DNA of 64,000 nt from Burkholderia sp. MS389 (lineage in GTDB: Bacteria > Pseudomonadota > Gammaproteobacteria > Burkholderiales > Burkholderiaceae), in the NCBI RefSeq assembly GCF_016899425.1, contig NZ_CP045994.1, positions 3,410,001 to 3,474,000 on the forward strand, given 5' to 3'. Positions 8,213 through 16,717 of the stretch are shown here, one piece after another. Under the pieces are notes generated by a model, which was not told the DNA's origin, did not search any database, and saw only the letters and a list, made by a program, of their open reading frames with translations. A program made the position numbers and the translations under genes. Each line of letters begins with the position of its first letter. Positions within the stretch are counted from its first letter, which is position 1.

Positions 8213-9097
8213 ATGGCACGCGATCTCCCGCCCTTTTCCGCGCTTCGGGCCTTTGAAGCCGCGGCACGACATGAAAGCTTCAGCGCCGCCGGCGACGAGC
8301 TGCATGTGACTCACGGTGCCATCAGCCGGCAGATCGCCGGGTTCGAGGCGTGGCTCGGCAAGCCGGTGTTCCACCGCTACGGCAAGCGCGTGAAGCTCAC
8401 CGACGAAGGCCGCCGCTACCTGGACACCGTACGCGCGGCGTTCGACAGCATCGCGCACGCGACCGAGCAGTTGCGCAACACGGGCGCGGCGCGCGTGCTG
8501 CGCATCAACGCGCTGCCGACCTTCGCGATGAAATGGTTGCTGCCGCGCCTGTCGCGGTTTCAGCGCGACGTGCCGAACGTCGAGCTGAAGCTGTCGACGT
8601 CGAACGCGCCGCTCGACACGCTGAACGGCTTCGACGTCGCGATCCGCCGCGGCCCCGGCCACTGGCCGAATTGCACGAGCGGCCACTTCCTCGACGAAAG
8701 CGTGATTCCGGTGTGCAGCCCGGCACTGCTCAAGCGCGCGCCGATCACGCGCGCCGACGATCTCGCGCGGCACGTGCTGCTGCATTCGGATACGCGGCCG
8801 GAAGGCTGGCGCGACTGGTTCGCGGCGGCCGGCGTCGCGATGAAGGGGCGCAAGCGGCAGTCGTTCGACCACTTCTACCTGGCGCTGCAGGCGGCCGTCG
8901 ACGGGCTGGGCGTCGCGCTCGGCCCGCTGCCGCTGATCGACGACGAGCTCGCGAGCGGGCGGCTGGTGATGCCGCTCGACGGGCCGCGTTTCGCGACGCG
9001 CAGCTACTGGTGGATCGCGCCGGGCGCGCCGGCCGACGATCCGCTCGTCGCGCAGTTCTGTGCGTGGTTGCAGGGGCAGTCGAATACTGGCGCGTAA
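8213..9097 (+). CDS. LysR family transcriptional regulator
   Basis: A 294-residue LysR-type regulator. The winged helix-turn-helix spans about residues 8-65 (LRAFEAAARHESFSAAGDEL, then HGAISRQIAGFE), and the rest is the two-lobed effector-binding domain, most like the GcvA branch. It is divergent from the chr transporter pair, so it probably controls it; the inducer is not readable. The ATG at 8213 has no visible ribosome-binding site, and a -10-like TAGAAT ends only 7 nt before it, so the mRNA may be leaderless. Confidence 0.88.
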   Translation: MARDLPPFSALRAFEAAARHESFSAAGDELHVTHGAISRQIAGFEAWLGKPVFHRYGKRVKLTDEGRRYLDTVRAAFDSIAHATEQLRNTGAARVLRINALPTFAMKWLLPRLSRFQRDVPNVELKLSTSNAPLDTLNGFDVAIRRGPGHWPNCTSGHFLDESVIPVCSPALLKRAPITRADDLARHVLLHSDTRPEGWRDWFAAAGVAMKGRKRQSFDHFYLALQAAVDGLGVALGPLPLIDDELASGRLVMPLDGPRFATRSYWWIAPGAPADDPLVAQFCAWLQGQSNTGA

Positions 9098-9216
9098 TGC
9101 AAGCGATCGGCAGCGTTGCGCCGCCCACCCGGGTCAGACAACATACGGTCGAGCGCTTGGTCCGGGCTGATCCGGATCACCCCGCCGCCTCATGACGAGA
9201 ATCCTGGCCGATGCGT

Positions 9217-11094
9217 TCAGATCAGCGGCTGCGTACCGGGCATGGCCGCGCCTCGCGTCAATTCCTGGCCGGTCTGCGCCGAACGGACCACCAGTTGGAC
9301 ATAACTGTTCGTCGGCCCGTACGGCGCGAAGAACCGTTCGAGCAGCTTCGTGAACACGACCAGGCTGACTTCGCGCAGCGCGGTCTCGTCAAGCGACAAC
9401 ATGATTTCGATGCCGCGCACGAACGACGGGAACTGATTATCCAGCGACATCCATTTCATTGCCGGCTTGTAGTCCAGTTCGGTAATCGCGTCGATGCAGC
9501 GCAGCGCGAACGGCGTCGTGCGCACCGCGTGGAGCCGCAGGAATGCTTTCAGCCCCGATAACCCGTCCCGCGTCAGATCCAGCGGATGCGGCGCAAGCGT
9601 CGACAACACGCGCCACAACGCACCGTGGCCACGCGGCAGATCAGCCGTCAACGTCGGTCGGGTAATCAACTGGATCGGACAATCCAGCGCCTTGCTTTCG
9701 AGCAGCAAATCGCCCACCGGATTGCCGATCGACAAGCGCGCCGGCAAGTCGCCGTTTGTCACCGTCGTCACCACATCGATTTGGGGCAGCTTTGGCCGGA
9801 CCGACTGTCCGTCCAGTCCGACCAGCGACAGCATCATGGATTGACGACCGGGCGATCCCGCATCGCGGTCACGAAACGCAACCCAATAGACCGCCGCCGA
9901 ATCCGGGCGCGGATCGTGACTCAGCGCCTGATAGGGCCGCACCAGGGTTCTAGGCCGATCACTGTCGAGCGATACGTCCTCGTCTTTGTCCTTCTTCCTT
10001 GATAACTCGCCGAGATAGACCGCGTCGACCGAATACACGCCCAGCGGCGAATGTTTCGCCAGTCGCATGGGTTGGACCGGATAGGCGTCCTGCCCCTTCA
10101 ACACAATGGGCAGGGCCGGTTGAGAAAAGAGATTCACGACGGGCGTACAAAACAGCTTGAACGCCGCCGCGTCCAGCGATGCAAGCGCCAGCGCGGCGAC
10201 CGAGTCGGCAGGCGTATCGCGCAATACGACGTGCAACGTTAGTTCCCGAGCGTCGGGAGCGCTTGCTGCCCGCCGCACGCGGCCGATGTCGAGATCGACG
10301 AAATCGAACAGTTCGGGAAACGCGAAGTATTCCAGCAAGTAGCGGTAGGTGGTCGCGGTGTGGCTGGTGGTTCGGTTGTCCGGCAGCAAGCGGTCGTCAT
10401 CGGCGAAACCGACCGGTTCGAACGGCACCTTCGATATGGCCCGCCAGCGCCCACATTGATCGACCTCGACATACGCGGCCGCCGCGCGCAGCAGCAAAGC
10501 GTCCAGCAGCGACGAGACGAACGGCCGTTCGCCGGAAAGATAGATCCGGACAGGCCCGTCCGGAATAGCCGCCGTGAATGGACCGGCAGCCGACGCGAAG
10601 CTGATCGACAGCACGCCGGTTGCGTCTGTCGGCAATCTCACGGTCGACGGCGCCAGCAGCGCCGGGGCATACCGCGCGGACCGGATTTGCAATGGCGAGA
10701 GGGTCACGTCGTAGGCCGACCGGAACCGTATCGGGGCGGTGCGCGCATTCAACGCCATGCCTCGCGGCACGATGATCGGCTCCGTCAGTTGACCGACGAT
10801 CGTCCGTGGTTCGACCGAGGCAATCGCGCACGACGGTATGGTGCGCAGATAGTGGGGGTGGACGACCTCGAGCAGCGCCTCGGTGAACTCGGGATAGTCG
10901 TCGGCCAGCTTCGAATCGAGGTGTGCGGCCAGAAACGAAAAGGTTTGAATCAGACGCGCCACATGCGGATCGTCGCTTCGGCCGCTCTGGATGCCGAGCC
11001 GAGCCGCGATCTTTGGATAGCGGATCGCGAAATCGCCGAGTGCCCGCGCGAACAACCCGAGTTCATATTCGTAATGCGACAGCAGGTGATCCAT
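9217..11094 (-). CDS. tssF: type VI secretion baseplate subunit TssF
   Basis: A 625-residue protein matching TssF (ImpG/VasA), the largest baseplate wedge component of type VI secretion. The N-terminus MDHLLSHYEYELGLFARALGDF followed by YPKIAARLG and LADDYPEFTEALLEVVHPHYL is diagnostic. Length is normal for the family, so it looks intact. No tssE, tssG, tssK, tssB, tssC or clpV is nearby: it is the last gene of a VgrG-effector-PAAR operon, 4 bp after the preceding stop. Whether it replaces or duplicates a TssF in a main T6SS cluster elsewhere cannot be seen. Confidence 0.87.
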   Translation of the reverse strand: MDHLLSHYEYELGLFARALGDFAIRYPKIAARLGIQSGRSDDPHVARLIQTFSFLAAHLDSKLADDYPEFTEALLEVVHPHYLRTIPSCAIASVEPRTIVGQLTEPIIVPRGMALNARTAPIRFRSAYDVTLSPLQIRSARYAPALLAPSTVRLPTDATGVLSISFASAAGPFTAAIPDGPVRIYLSGERPFVSSLLDALLLRAAAAYVEVDQCGRWRAISKVPFEPVGFADDDRLLPDNRTTSHTATTYRYLLEYFAFPELFDFVDLDIGRVRRAASAPDARELTLHVVLRDTPADSVAALALASLDAAAFKLFCTPVVNLFSQPALPIVLKGQDAYPVQPMRLAKHSPLGVYSVDAVYLGELSRKKDKDEDVSLDSDRPRTLVRPYQALSHDPRPDSAAVYWVAFRDRDAGSPGRQSMMLSLVGLDGQSVRPKLPQIDVVTTVTNGDLPARLSIGNPVGDLLLESKALDCPIQLITRPTLTADLPRGHGALWRVLSTLAPHPLDLTRDGLSGLKAFLRLHAVRTTPFALRCIDAITELDYKPAMKWMSLDNQFPSFVRGIEIMLSLDETALREVSLVVFTKLLERFFAPYGPTNSYVQLVVRSAQTGQELTRGAAMPGTQPLI

Positions 11095-11098
11095 TCAG

Positions 11099-11437
11099 CT
11101 ACAGCCCTAGTCGGTCGGAACGCACGAGTGTCGGGCCGACGAAGATAAGTTTGCGCAATCCTCCTTGTGGGCCGTATGGCTGCATCCGGATCATTTCATG
11201 CTGCGGTCCGTACGACGGGAGAGATTCGGCCGCCTCGGCGTCGAGAATCGCCGGGCCGACGACGTGTCGGTCATAGAGATGTTCGATTTCCGCTAGCCGT
11301 TCCGCCCGCGTGCGCTTGCCAGGCTCCGGGAAGTGGCGTGGCCGGTTCAAATAAAGCCAATGATGCACAACCTGCGCGTCGGGCGACGATTCGCCGATCA
11401 ATGCCGTTTCCTTCATCGGATCTACCGAACCGCCCAT
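11099..11437 (-). CDS. unknown 112-aa protein in T6SS cargo operon
   Basis: Unrecognised 112-residue soluble protein, without signal peptide or membrane segment. It is placed 12 bp after the PAAR gene and 4 bp before tssF, so it is co-transcribed with them. It contains a basic RPRHFPEPGKRTRAERLAEIE segment followed by an acidic helix and a YGPQ repeat-like motif (YGPQHEMIRMQPYGPQGG). AGAGG lies 9 nt before the ATG. Position suggests a role in loading or baseplate assembly; this is inference only. Confidence 0.65.
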   Translation of the reverse strand: MGGSVDPMKETALIGESSPDAQVVHHWLYLNRPRHFPEPGKRTRAERLAEIEHLYDRHVVGPAILDAEAAESLPSYGPQHEMIRMQPYGPQGGLRKLIFVGPTLVRSDRLGL

Positions 11438-11449
11438 ACGCGATGACCT

Positions 11450-11713
11450 CTATTCAAGCGACGAAATCAGTCGCGCTCCGCACTCCGTCGGATCATCGTG
11501 AAAGGCTACCGGCGTACCGTGATGGTTGCGCGTACTGTTTTGGGGAATGATCCTGAACTGCCCGCCGCACTTCGGACATTCGGTCAGGTGCCCTTCGAGC
11601 GCGACGGGAATGCCCTGCGCTTTCAGATCGTCACTCGCGGTGATCACGTGGCCTCCGTGCGTCGTCTTGTCATTCAGGCGGATCACGCCACGTCCGTTTT
11701 CATCCTTCATCAT
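11450..11713 (-). CDS. PAAR-domain spike-tip protein
   Basis: An 87-residue PAAR-motif protein, which sharpens the VgrG spike of the type VI apparatus. It shows VIRLNDKTTHGGHVITAS at about residues 8-25, then GIPVALEGHLTECPKCGG and GTPVAFHDDPTECGARL. Cys and His residues in these segments are the usual zinc ligands at the tip. No C-terminal effector extension. The ATG at 11713 or the next codon (11710) is preferred; GGAAAGG precedes it. A longer TTG-started frame to 11755 is less likely. Confidence 0.85.
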   Translation of the reverse strand: MMKDENGRGVIRLNDKTTHGGHVITASDDLKAQGIPVALEGHLTECPKCGGQFRIIPQNSTRNHHGTPVAFHDDPTECGARLISSLE

Positions 11714-11779
11714 CCTTTCCGCATCGTTTGCATTGTCATGCCGTTGAACAAGCAAGACCTGATCGGTCCCGCATCCAGG

Positions 11780-12253
11780 TCAACCGTCGCTCTTCGGAGC
11801 GACTCCGCTAAAAGTTTTCGGATGCCGAGCATTGGCGCAAATTCGATTCCATCCGGAGAATTCGAACGCGGTCGCGTACCTGCCTCCATTGTCCTCATCA
11901 CGAATTCCGTAATTCAGCTCAGGCTTCTCCAGGCTGAGCGGGCCATAGTCGGCAAGTGACGGATCATCCGAACGGGTCACATAGATAAAACGCGCACGAA
12001 CCAGCTGGCCGGCCCGATTTTTGTAGGTGACGTATCCGCAAATGAACGTGCGCGTGTAGTTCGGCGTCGAACTTATCCCGTGCAAATCAAGCGTGTTTTC
12101 GTATAAATCAAAAAAATCGATGTCTTGGGCATCGACCAATGCTGATTTGACCGCTTTTTCCGCAGCATCGTATTTCGCAGATGCACTTGACGAGCATCCA
12201 GCGAACAACACAAGTGCCGTGGTTAGCGCCGCTACGATGTGCCTTTCAATCAT
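11780..12253 (-). CDS. lipoprotein of unknown function, T6SS cargo operon
   Basis: A 157-residue predicted lipoprotein. From the ATG at 12253 (GAAGAGGA ribosome-binding site 8 nt upstream) the signal peptide ends in the lipobox LFAGC, with lipidated Cys20 followed by Ser-Ser, so outer-membrane sorting is expected. The mature part has two further Cys (in FICGYVTY and NRICANA) that could form a disulfide. It lies between the DUF6708 membrane protein and the PAAR gene. It may be a second immunity factor acting in the periplasm, or a structural accessory; neither is shown by sequence. Confidence 0.75.
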   Translation of the reverse strand: MIERHIVAALTTALVLFAGCSSSASAKYDAAEKAVKSALVDAQDIDFFDLYENTLDLHGISSTPNYTRTFICGYVTYKNRAGQLVRARFIYVTRSDDPSLADYGPLSLEKPELNYGIRDEDNGGRYATAFEFSGWNRICANARHPKTFSGVAPKSDG

Positions 12254-12280
12254 GCCGGAAATCCTCTTCGTCAAGCACCG

Positions 12281-13372
12281 TTAGCTTCGCACTGCCGAGT
12301 TTGCCATGTTGGCAGCAGGATTCTCGAGCCAAGCTGCCGCGTACATTCCGCCGTCGGGTTCACCCCTCCAGTCTTCGACCCGCGCTTTCGACCCATTCGG
12401 ATACTCGCCGCGCTGCTGGGCCAACACGGTGTCTCCCCATCCGACAGGCGTCCCTGAGCGCGGTTCCGCGTAAAGATCATCGGGCGCGATCGCGGAGATT
12501 TGCTCGATGGCGGCAGGCCAGACAGGATCGCGACAGGTCGCATTCGCAATGATTCGCATGACGGTAAAGATCAGAATCAGCGGCATCATCAGCAAACGAA
12601 TGAAGACCGGCGCGCGCATCCCGAAGCTATACAGAGAAAACAGGAACGACTCGCGTGGCGTCTCGCGCTGCGTGTGAAACAGCATCGGTTTGGGCAAACC
12701 GTTCGGCCCGCCGTTCATGTACGCGCACCAGTAGTTCCACTGCGCGAGTGCCATTTCAACCTGCTGCTTGCCGGTCCATTCCCGACCTATCGAGAACACG
12801 CGAGTGACATTGCCGTGGTCGTCGACCGTATAGTGCCGAATGTGGAAAATCGTGCCGAAGGACGTGTCTTCGCGGTGCAGACAAAAGATCGAATCTTCCG
12901 TCCACGGTGCTTCCCAAACGATGTCACCTTCGCTGGGTTTCGCGAAAAAGCGTCGTGCGCGAATCGCAAAAAGCTTGCGAGCTTCGCGATGGAAACGGAT
13001 CGGGCGATAGCGGAGACCAAAGAACAGGCCGCGCCCAAGTTTCCAGACTATCGAACCGAAAAGGACGACAGGCACAATCGCTAGGCAATTAAATACAAAC
13101 ATCCAAAACGCAGGAGCTGGATCGGCGTGCGTTAGAAGATAGACGTATGGACCAATTCCCATACCCAAAAAGGCCAGTACAGCGCCAGTAATGAACCACT
13201 GCCGTTCGAGAAAAGACGGCTCGATTACATCCATATAAGTTGAATTGACGCTGAACGTTGCACCGAAATCCTGGACATCTGGACCAACGGCTCGATTGAT
13301 CAGCAAGCGATGCGCCAGATCCCACTGTGGCACTGGTTTGCCGATACATTTTTTCATGACGCGCTCGTCCAC
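12281..13372 (-). CDS. DUF6708-like membrane protein, probable immunity
   Basis: A 363-residue protein that resembles the DUF6708 family, with two membrane helices near the N-terminus (about 59-83 and 88-112), a large cytoplasmic middle domain containing the FFAKPSEGDIVWEAPW and FSIGREWTGKQQVEMALAQWN segments, and a third hydrophobic segment at about 265-290. The GTG at 13372 has GGAGG 7 nt upstream; an ATG at 13357 is the alternative. It is 3 bp after the pore-forming effector gene. In VasX systems the adjacent gene encodes an inner-membrane immunity protein, so that role is inferred here. Confidence 0.7.
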   Translation of the reverse strand: MDERVMKKCIGKPVPQWDLAHRLLINRAVGPDVQDFGATFSVNSTYMDVIEPSFLERQWFITGAVLAFLGMGIGPYVYLLTHADPAPAFWMFVFNCLAIVPVVLFGSIVWKLGRGLFFGLRYRPIRFHREARKLFAIRARRFFAKPSEGDIVWEAPWTEDSIFCLHREDTSFGTIFHIRHYTVDDHGNVTRVFSIGREWTGKQQVEMALAQWNYWCAYMNGGPNGLPKPMLFHTQRETPRESFLFSLYSFGMRAPVFIRLLMMPLILIFTVMRIIANATCRDPVWPAAIEQISAIAPDDLYAEPRSGTPVGWGDTVLAQQRGEYPNGSKARVEDWRGEPDGGMYAAAWLENPAANMANSAVRS

Positions 13373-13375
13373 CTG

Positions 13376-15940
13376 TTAGCCTCCCGCCGCCGAGTTAAAT
13401 GCCTTGATTTCCGCCTCAAGCGAGTCGTAGTGCTCCCCCTTGCTGAACTTGCAGCGAGAGACCCAGTCTTTGAGCGCCGACGCTTTGAAAATCGCGATCG
13501 CGATACCCACTAAGATGGATAGGACCAAAGCAGGCCAGAATAGGGGCAGGCTGAAGAATGCAGCAACCGCAACGTATACGCCTAGAATCCCGCTGAAAGC
13601 GTAGAGAGTAGTCAGACCATATTCTTTATTGGCATATGCCTCTGGCATGTTCTTCAAGATGTCATACCCCGCTAGCACGATGCCTGCTAGCGCACCAAGG
13701 CCGCGCCCAACCTTCGCTCCGACTTCGGCCCATTCACTGGCACCGGCCCACTGCTTCATGATGAACGCCGATAGCGGATGAGCCGGCGCTTTCGCCACTG
13801 TTTCCGACGCGGTTTCGATGACGGTCCCGACGATCGAAACGACAGCGCCGACTGCCTTCAAACCGGTTTCGCCTTGGTTGAACTGATCGCTGCCCGCCCA
13901 ATCCTTCGCCGCGAAGGTAAGCGTCGCCATCTGGAATATCACCGTCACGACGCCGAGATTGAACTCCCGGGCCGAGTTGAGCCACTTCTTGGCGGTATCC
14001 ACGCCCGGAACCCTGACGGCCTTGATCGCGTCAGCCTCTAGCTTCCCGTCCCGAACCAGCGCGTCGACGTCCATCTCGTAGGCGACGACGTTCGGATCAC
14101 TCGGTGGCGCCGTCCTCAGGACCTGTTTCCCGACCTGGGTCGCCGAGGCGCGCTGTTCGGTCCGGTTTCCGTCCAATTTGACGCCCAACTCCCGGGCTTG
14201 CTGCAACGCCCAGTCGCGAATGGCAAGTTTGCTGACTTGTGACGGTTTGAGTCGAACTCCGGACTGTATCGCCAAACGAATGGTCACGAAGCCGAGCGCG
14301 GCACCGCGCGTGGTCTTCGTGAGTACGCCGACGATCTGATTGGCGGTCGTCACGATGAGTCGATCGCGCAGACTGGCCGCGTTGCCCAGATTTTCGATCT
14401 TCTTGAACGCTTCCTTGTAGAGATTCAGGAAGTTCTCGTATTGGATATCAGAACCGTGCACCTGTGCGTCCGCCGCTTTTATCAGCGTGTCCTGATTGAA
14501 CATCAGGGCGCGCACGTACAGATTGCGGATGTTCGAAGCCTGACCGTTCAGCCAGTCATCGAGCACTTTCTTGCAGGCTTCGGTGCCGACAGCGGCACCA
14601 ATGGCCTGTGCGCAGGACTCACTGTATGCGTAGCCGCTCCGAAGGTCCTGCGAATCGTGAACGCCAGCCATCCATTCGGCGAGCAATTGCGACTTGAGCC
14701 ATTCCGCATGCGCTTGCACAAGCGGCTGCCACTTCGGCTTGAACGCTTCGAGCGCTTGCTGATACTCCTGTGGGAAGCGTTTCAACGCCTCTTCATCGAG
14801 CACGCTGGTTCGCTTCCCATCGGGACCGACCTTGAACGCTGCGTCCTCCCACGCCTCGTTCGCCGCCTCTTCCTGCGTCGCGGGAACGTCCCCCGTCTTT
14901 CGGTCTTCCTCCTTCATCGCCTGCTCAAGACTTCCCGTCCTAATCCACGAGCGCATGACGTGAAAAAAACCGACCGCATCCGGCGCGACGGGAGCGCCGA
15001 CCTTCATATTGACGGCATTGGCATCGGCGATGGTCTTCGAAGTTCCATAGGTCAGTCCAGTAACGGCCTTCGCATTCGCTCGAATTCCCGCTTCAGCACG
15101 TTGGAGCAGTTGCGCCGATGTCCACTTCCAATACATCTGTTCGTCGAAACCATTGTTCAGGTTGGGAACCGTCAGTTCCGCGAGATCGTTAGCGACGCCG
15201 ACAGGGTCGTTGACCGCGACCACAAAGCCTTTCTTGTTCGGAGATTCAGCCATTGCATCACCGATTCGTTTGGCGACGTTGCGCTGACGTAGTCGGATCT
15301 CGTCCTTGGGTGTGCGGTTGCTAAAGCCGAACGCTGCCTTCATCGCCTGAGCATCCATCGCAAAATGCGCGATCTTGCTCTGCGTGGCTTGAAATTCGCC
15401 CGTATCGGTGGCGCCCCCGGCCAGCATCGCGGGAACGTTGATGCACTGCATATGCTGCTTGCGCCAAGCGTCTTCATTGATTTTGTTGTGTACGAGGTCC
15501 TTGGTCCACCGCACGTTCGACCAGCCAATCCAGAGATTGCTCGCCTCGTCACTTCCAGGCGTATGCTGAACACTGACACATCGCCCCAGCGACTCGAAGT
15601 CCGTTTCGGCACGTGCGATACAACTTTGAGTGAGTGCGCTTTTGGAGTCGCCCGGAGGTGGCGTCGTGTCGGGTGGGAAATACCAAAGACTGCCATCATC
15701 CAGAACCATGTAAGCGCTGAGCCGTTTGCGCTTCTCGTCGTAGGTGTATAGATAGCCTTGACGCAGCGCGCGTAACGTGAATTTGGCGGAGGCAACTGCT
15801 TGAGGTGCCCGACCGTCAATTTTGAAATTACCGGACAGCGCTGGGGCTTTCGCTGCGCCACGCGGACAAGCGATTGCGTACCGTACGGGATAGATCAGCA
15901 GCGATTGGCGATCGCACAGCGGGCAACCTTTGGTCGTCAT
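13376..15940 (-). CDS. VasX-like T6SS effector (BTH_I2691 type)
   Basis: An 854-residue protein of the VasX-like/BTH_I2691 type VI effector group. It begins MTTKGCPLCDRQSLLIYPVRYA, the VasX-type N-terminal region (CxxC plus YPVRYA), continues with a beta-rich segment ending RALRQGYLYTYDE, and ends in a C-terminal region (about 650-835) with at least four long hydrophobic helices (e.g. GILGVYVAVAAFFSLPLFW), as in colicin-like pore formers. It overlaps its DUF4123 adaptor gene by ATGA and is followed directly by the probable immunity gene. Predicted action: permeabilising the target inner membrane after delivery. Confidence 0.83.
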   Translation of the reverse strand: MTTKGCPLCDRQSLLIYPVRYAIACPRGAAKAPALSGNFKIDGRAPQAVASAKFTLRALRQGYLYTYDEKRKRLSAYMVLDDGSLWYFPPDTTPPPGDSKSALTQSCIARAETDFESLGRCVSVQHTPGSDEASNLWIGWSNVRWTKDLVHNKINEDAWRKQHMQCINVPAMLAGGATDTGEFQATQSKIAHFAMDAQAMKAAFGFSNRTPKDEIRLRQRNVAKRIGDAMAESPNKKGFVVAVNDPVGVANDLAELTVPNLNNGFDEQMYWKWTSAQLLQRAEAGIRANAKAVTGLTYGTSKTIADANAVNMKVGAPVAPDAVGFFHVMRSWIRTGSLEQAMKEEDRKTGDVPATQEEAANEAWEDAAFKVGPDGKRTSVLDEEALKRFPQEYQQALEAFKPKWQPLVQAHAEWLKSQLLAEWMAGVHDSQDLRSGYAYSESCAQAIGAAVGTEACKKVLDDWLNGQASNIRNLYVRALMFNQDTLIKAADAQVHGSDIQYENFLNLYKEAFKKIENLGNAASLRDRLIVTTANQIVGVLTKTTRGAALGFVTIRLAIQSGVRLKPSQVSKLAIRDWALQQARELGVKLDGNRTEQRASATQVGKQVLRTAPPSDPNVVAYEMDVDALVRDGKLEADAIKAVRVPGVDTAKKWLNSAREFNLGVVTVIFQMATLTFAAKDWAGSDQFNQGETGLKAVGAVVSIVGTVIETASETVAKAPAHPLSAFIMKQWAGASEWAEVGAKVGRGLGALAGIVLAGYDILKNMPEAYANKEYGLTTLYAFSGILGVYVAVAAFFSLPLFWPALVLSILVGIAIAIFKASALKDWVSRCKFSKGEHYDSLEAEIKAFNSAAGG

Positions 15941-16707
15941 GGTTTTGATCCTCGAGTTTCAGAGTCAAGTGCAATATCGAGTCGCAAGTGTTGCAATGCA
16001 TACTCGACAAGCGCATCGACATCCATAGCGTGGCCGCTCAGAATCGCCTCACTGAACACCCTGTCCAGTGCGATGGGGAATTGCGCGGCGTGCTCGACAG
16101 ACATGGTGGGTAGCCGGCGTAGCACCCGATCTGCGGCTTCACTGCAATTGATGCGCGGCCATTGCTCGCGACGCGGCCAGCCGGACGGTTGATCGGTGTC
16201 CGCTGTGTCGGCGCCGGAACGCGTAACGCACCAGCAATGTCCGGCCCACGCGAACTGCCACGCCTGAATCGGGCCAAACAATGCCCGTTGCTGAGACGAA
16301 TCGAGCACCGCGTGTGTCAGGCTCAGCACACGTGGATCGTAGTAACGCCAGAACGTGGGGTTACCGTCTGCGCCCGGACCGACCAGATAGCGTGCAACGT
16401 GTTCGCATATCGCGTCGGCGGGCGCATCGCTGCTGAGCCATGCGCACACCACAGGCGGGCGTTCAATATGTGTTTCTGCTACCCAGCACGCGGTTGCCAG
16501 CGCACGCGCTTCGTCGTCCAGCGCGGAGATATCGACGAGTTGGGGCATCAATTCCTCACGGTGTGCCAGCGCGCGCGGAGTACACGGCTGCATATCCAGT
16601 GCCAGCAGCTCAGGTGCATGAACTAGTGTCGTCGGTTCCACCAACAGGAAACCGTGTGTGAGCGGCCCCGAGAAGTTAGGGGCTGCTTGCAGGGGAGCAA
16701 TAGTCAT
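15937..16707 (-). CDS. DUF4123 type VI effector adaptor
   Basis: A 256-residue protein of the DUF4123 (Tap/TEC) adaptor family, which loads a specific effector onto its cognate VgrG. It has the family pattern: an N-terminal FLLVEPTTLVHAPELLAL, a central RYLVGPGADGNPTFWRYYDPRVLS segment (the FRYYDPRVL-type core), and QAWQFAWAGHCWCV near 165. It begins 10 bp after vgrG and overlaps the effector gene by 4 bp, the usual vgrG-adaptor-effector order, so it is the dedicated adaptor for the VasX-like protein. Confidence 0.87.
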   Translation of the reverse strand: MTIAPLQAAPNFSGPLTHGFLLVEPTTLVHAPELLALDMQPCTPRALAHREELMPQLVDISALDDEARALATACWVAETHIERPPVVCAWLSSDAPADAICEHVARYLVGPGADGNPTFWRYYDPRVLSLTHAVLDSSQQRALFGPIQAWQFAWAGHCWCVTRSGADTADTDQPSGWPRREQWPRINCSEAADRVLRRLPTMSVEHAAQFPIALDRVFSEAILSGHAMDVDALVEYALQHLRLDIALDSETRGSKP

Positions 16708-16717
16708 ATGCCTTCGC

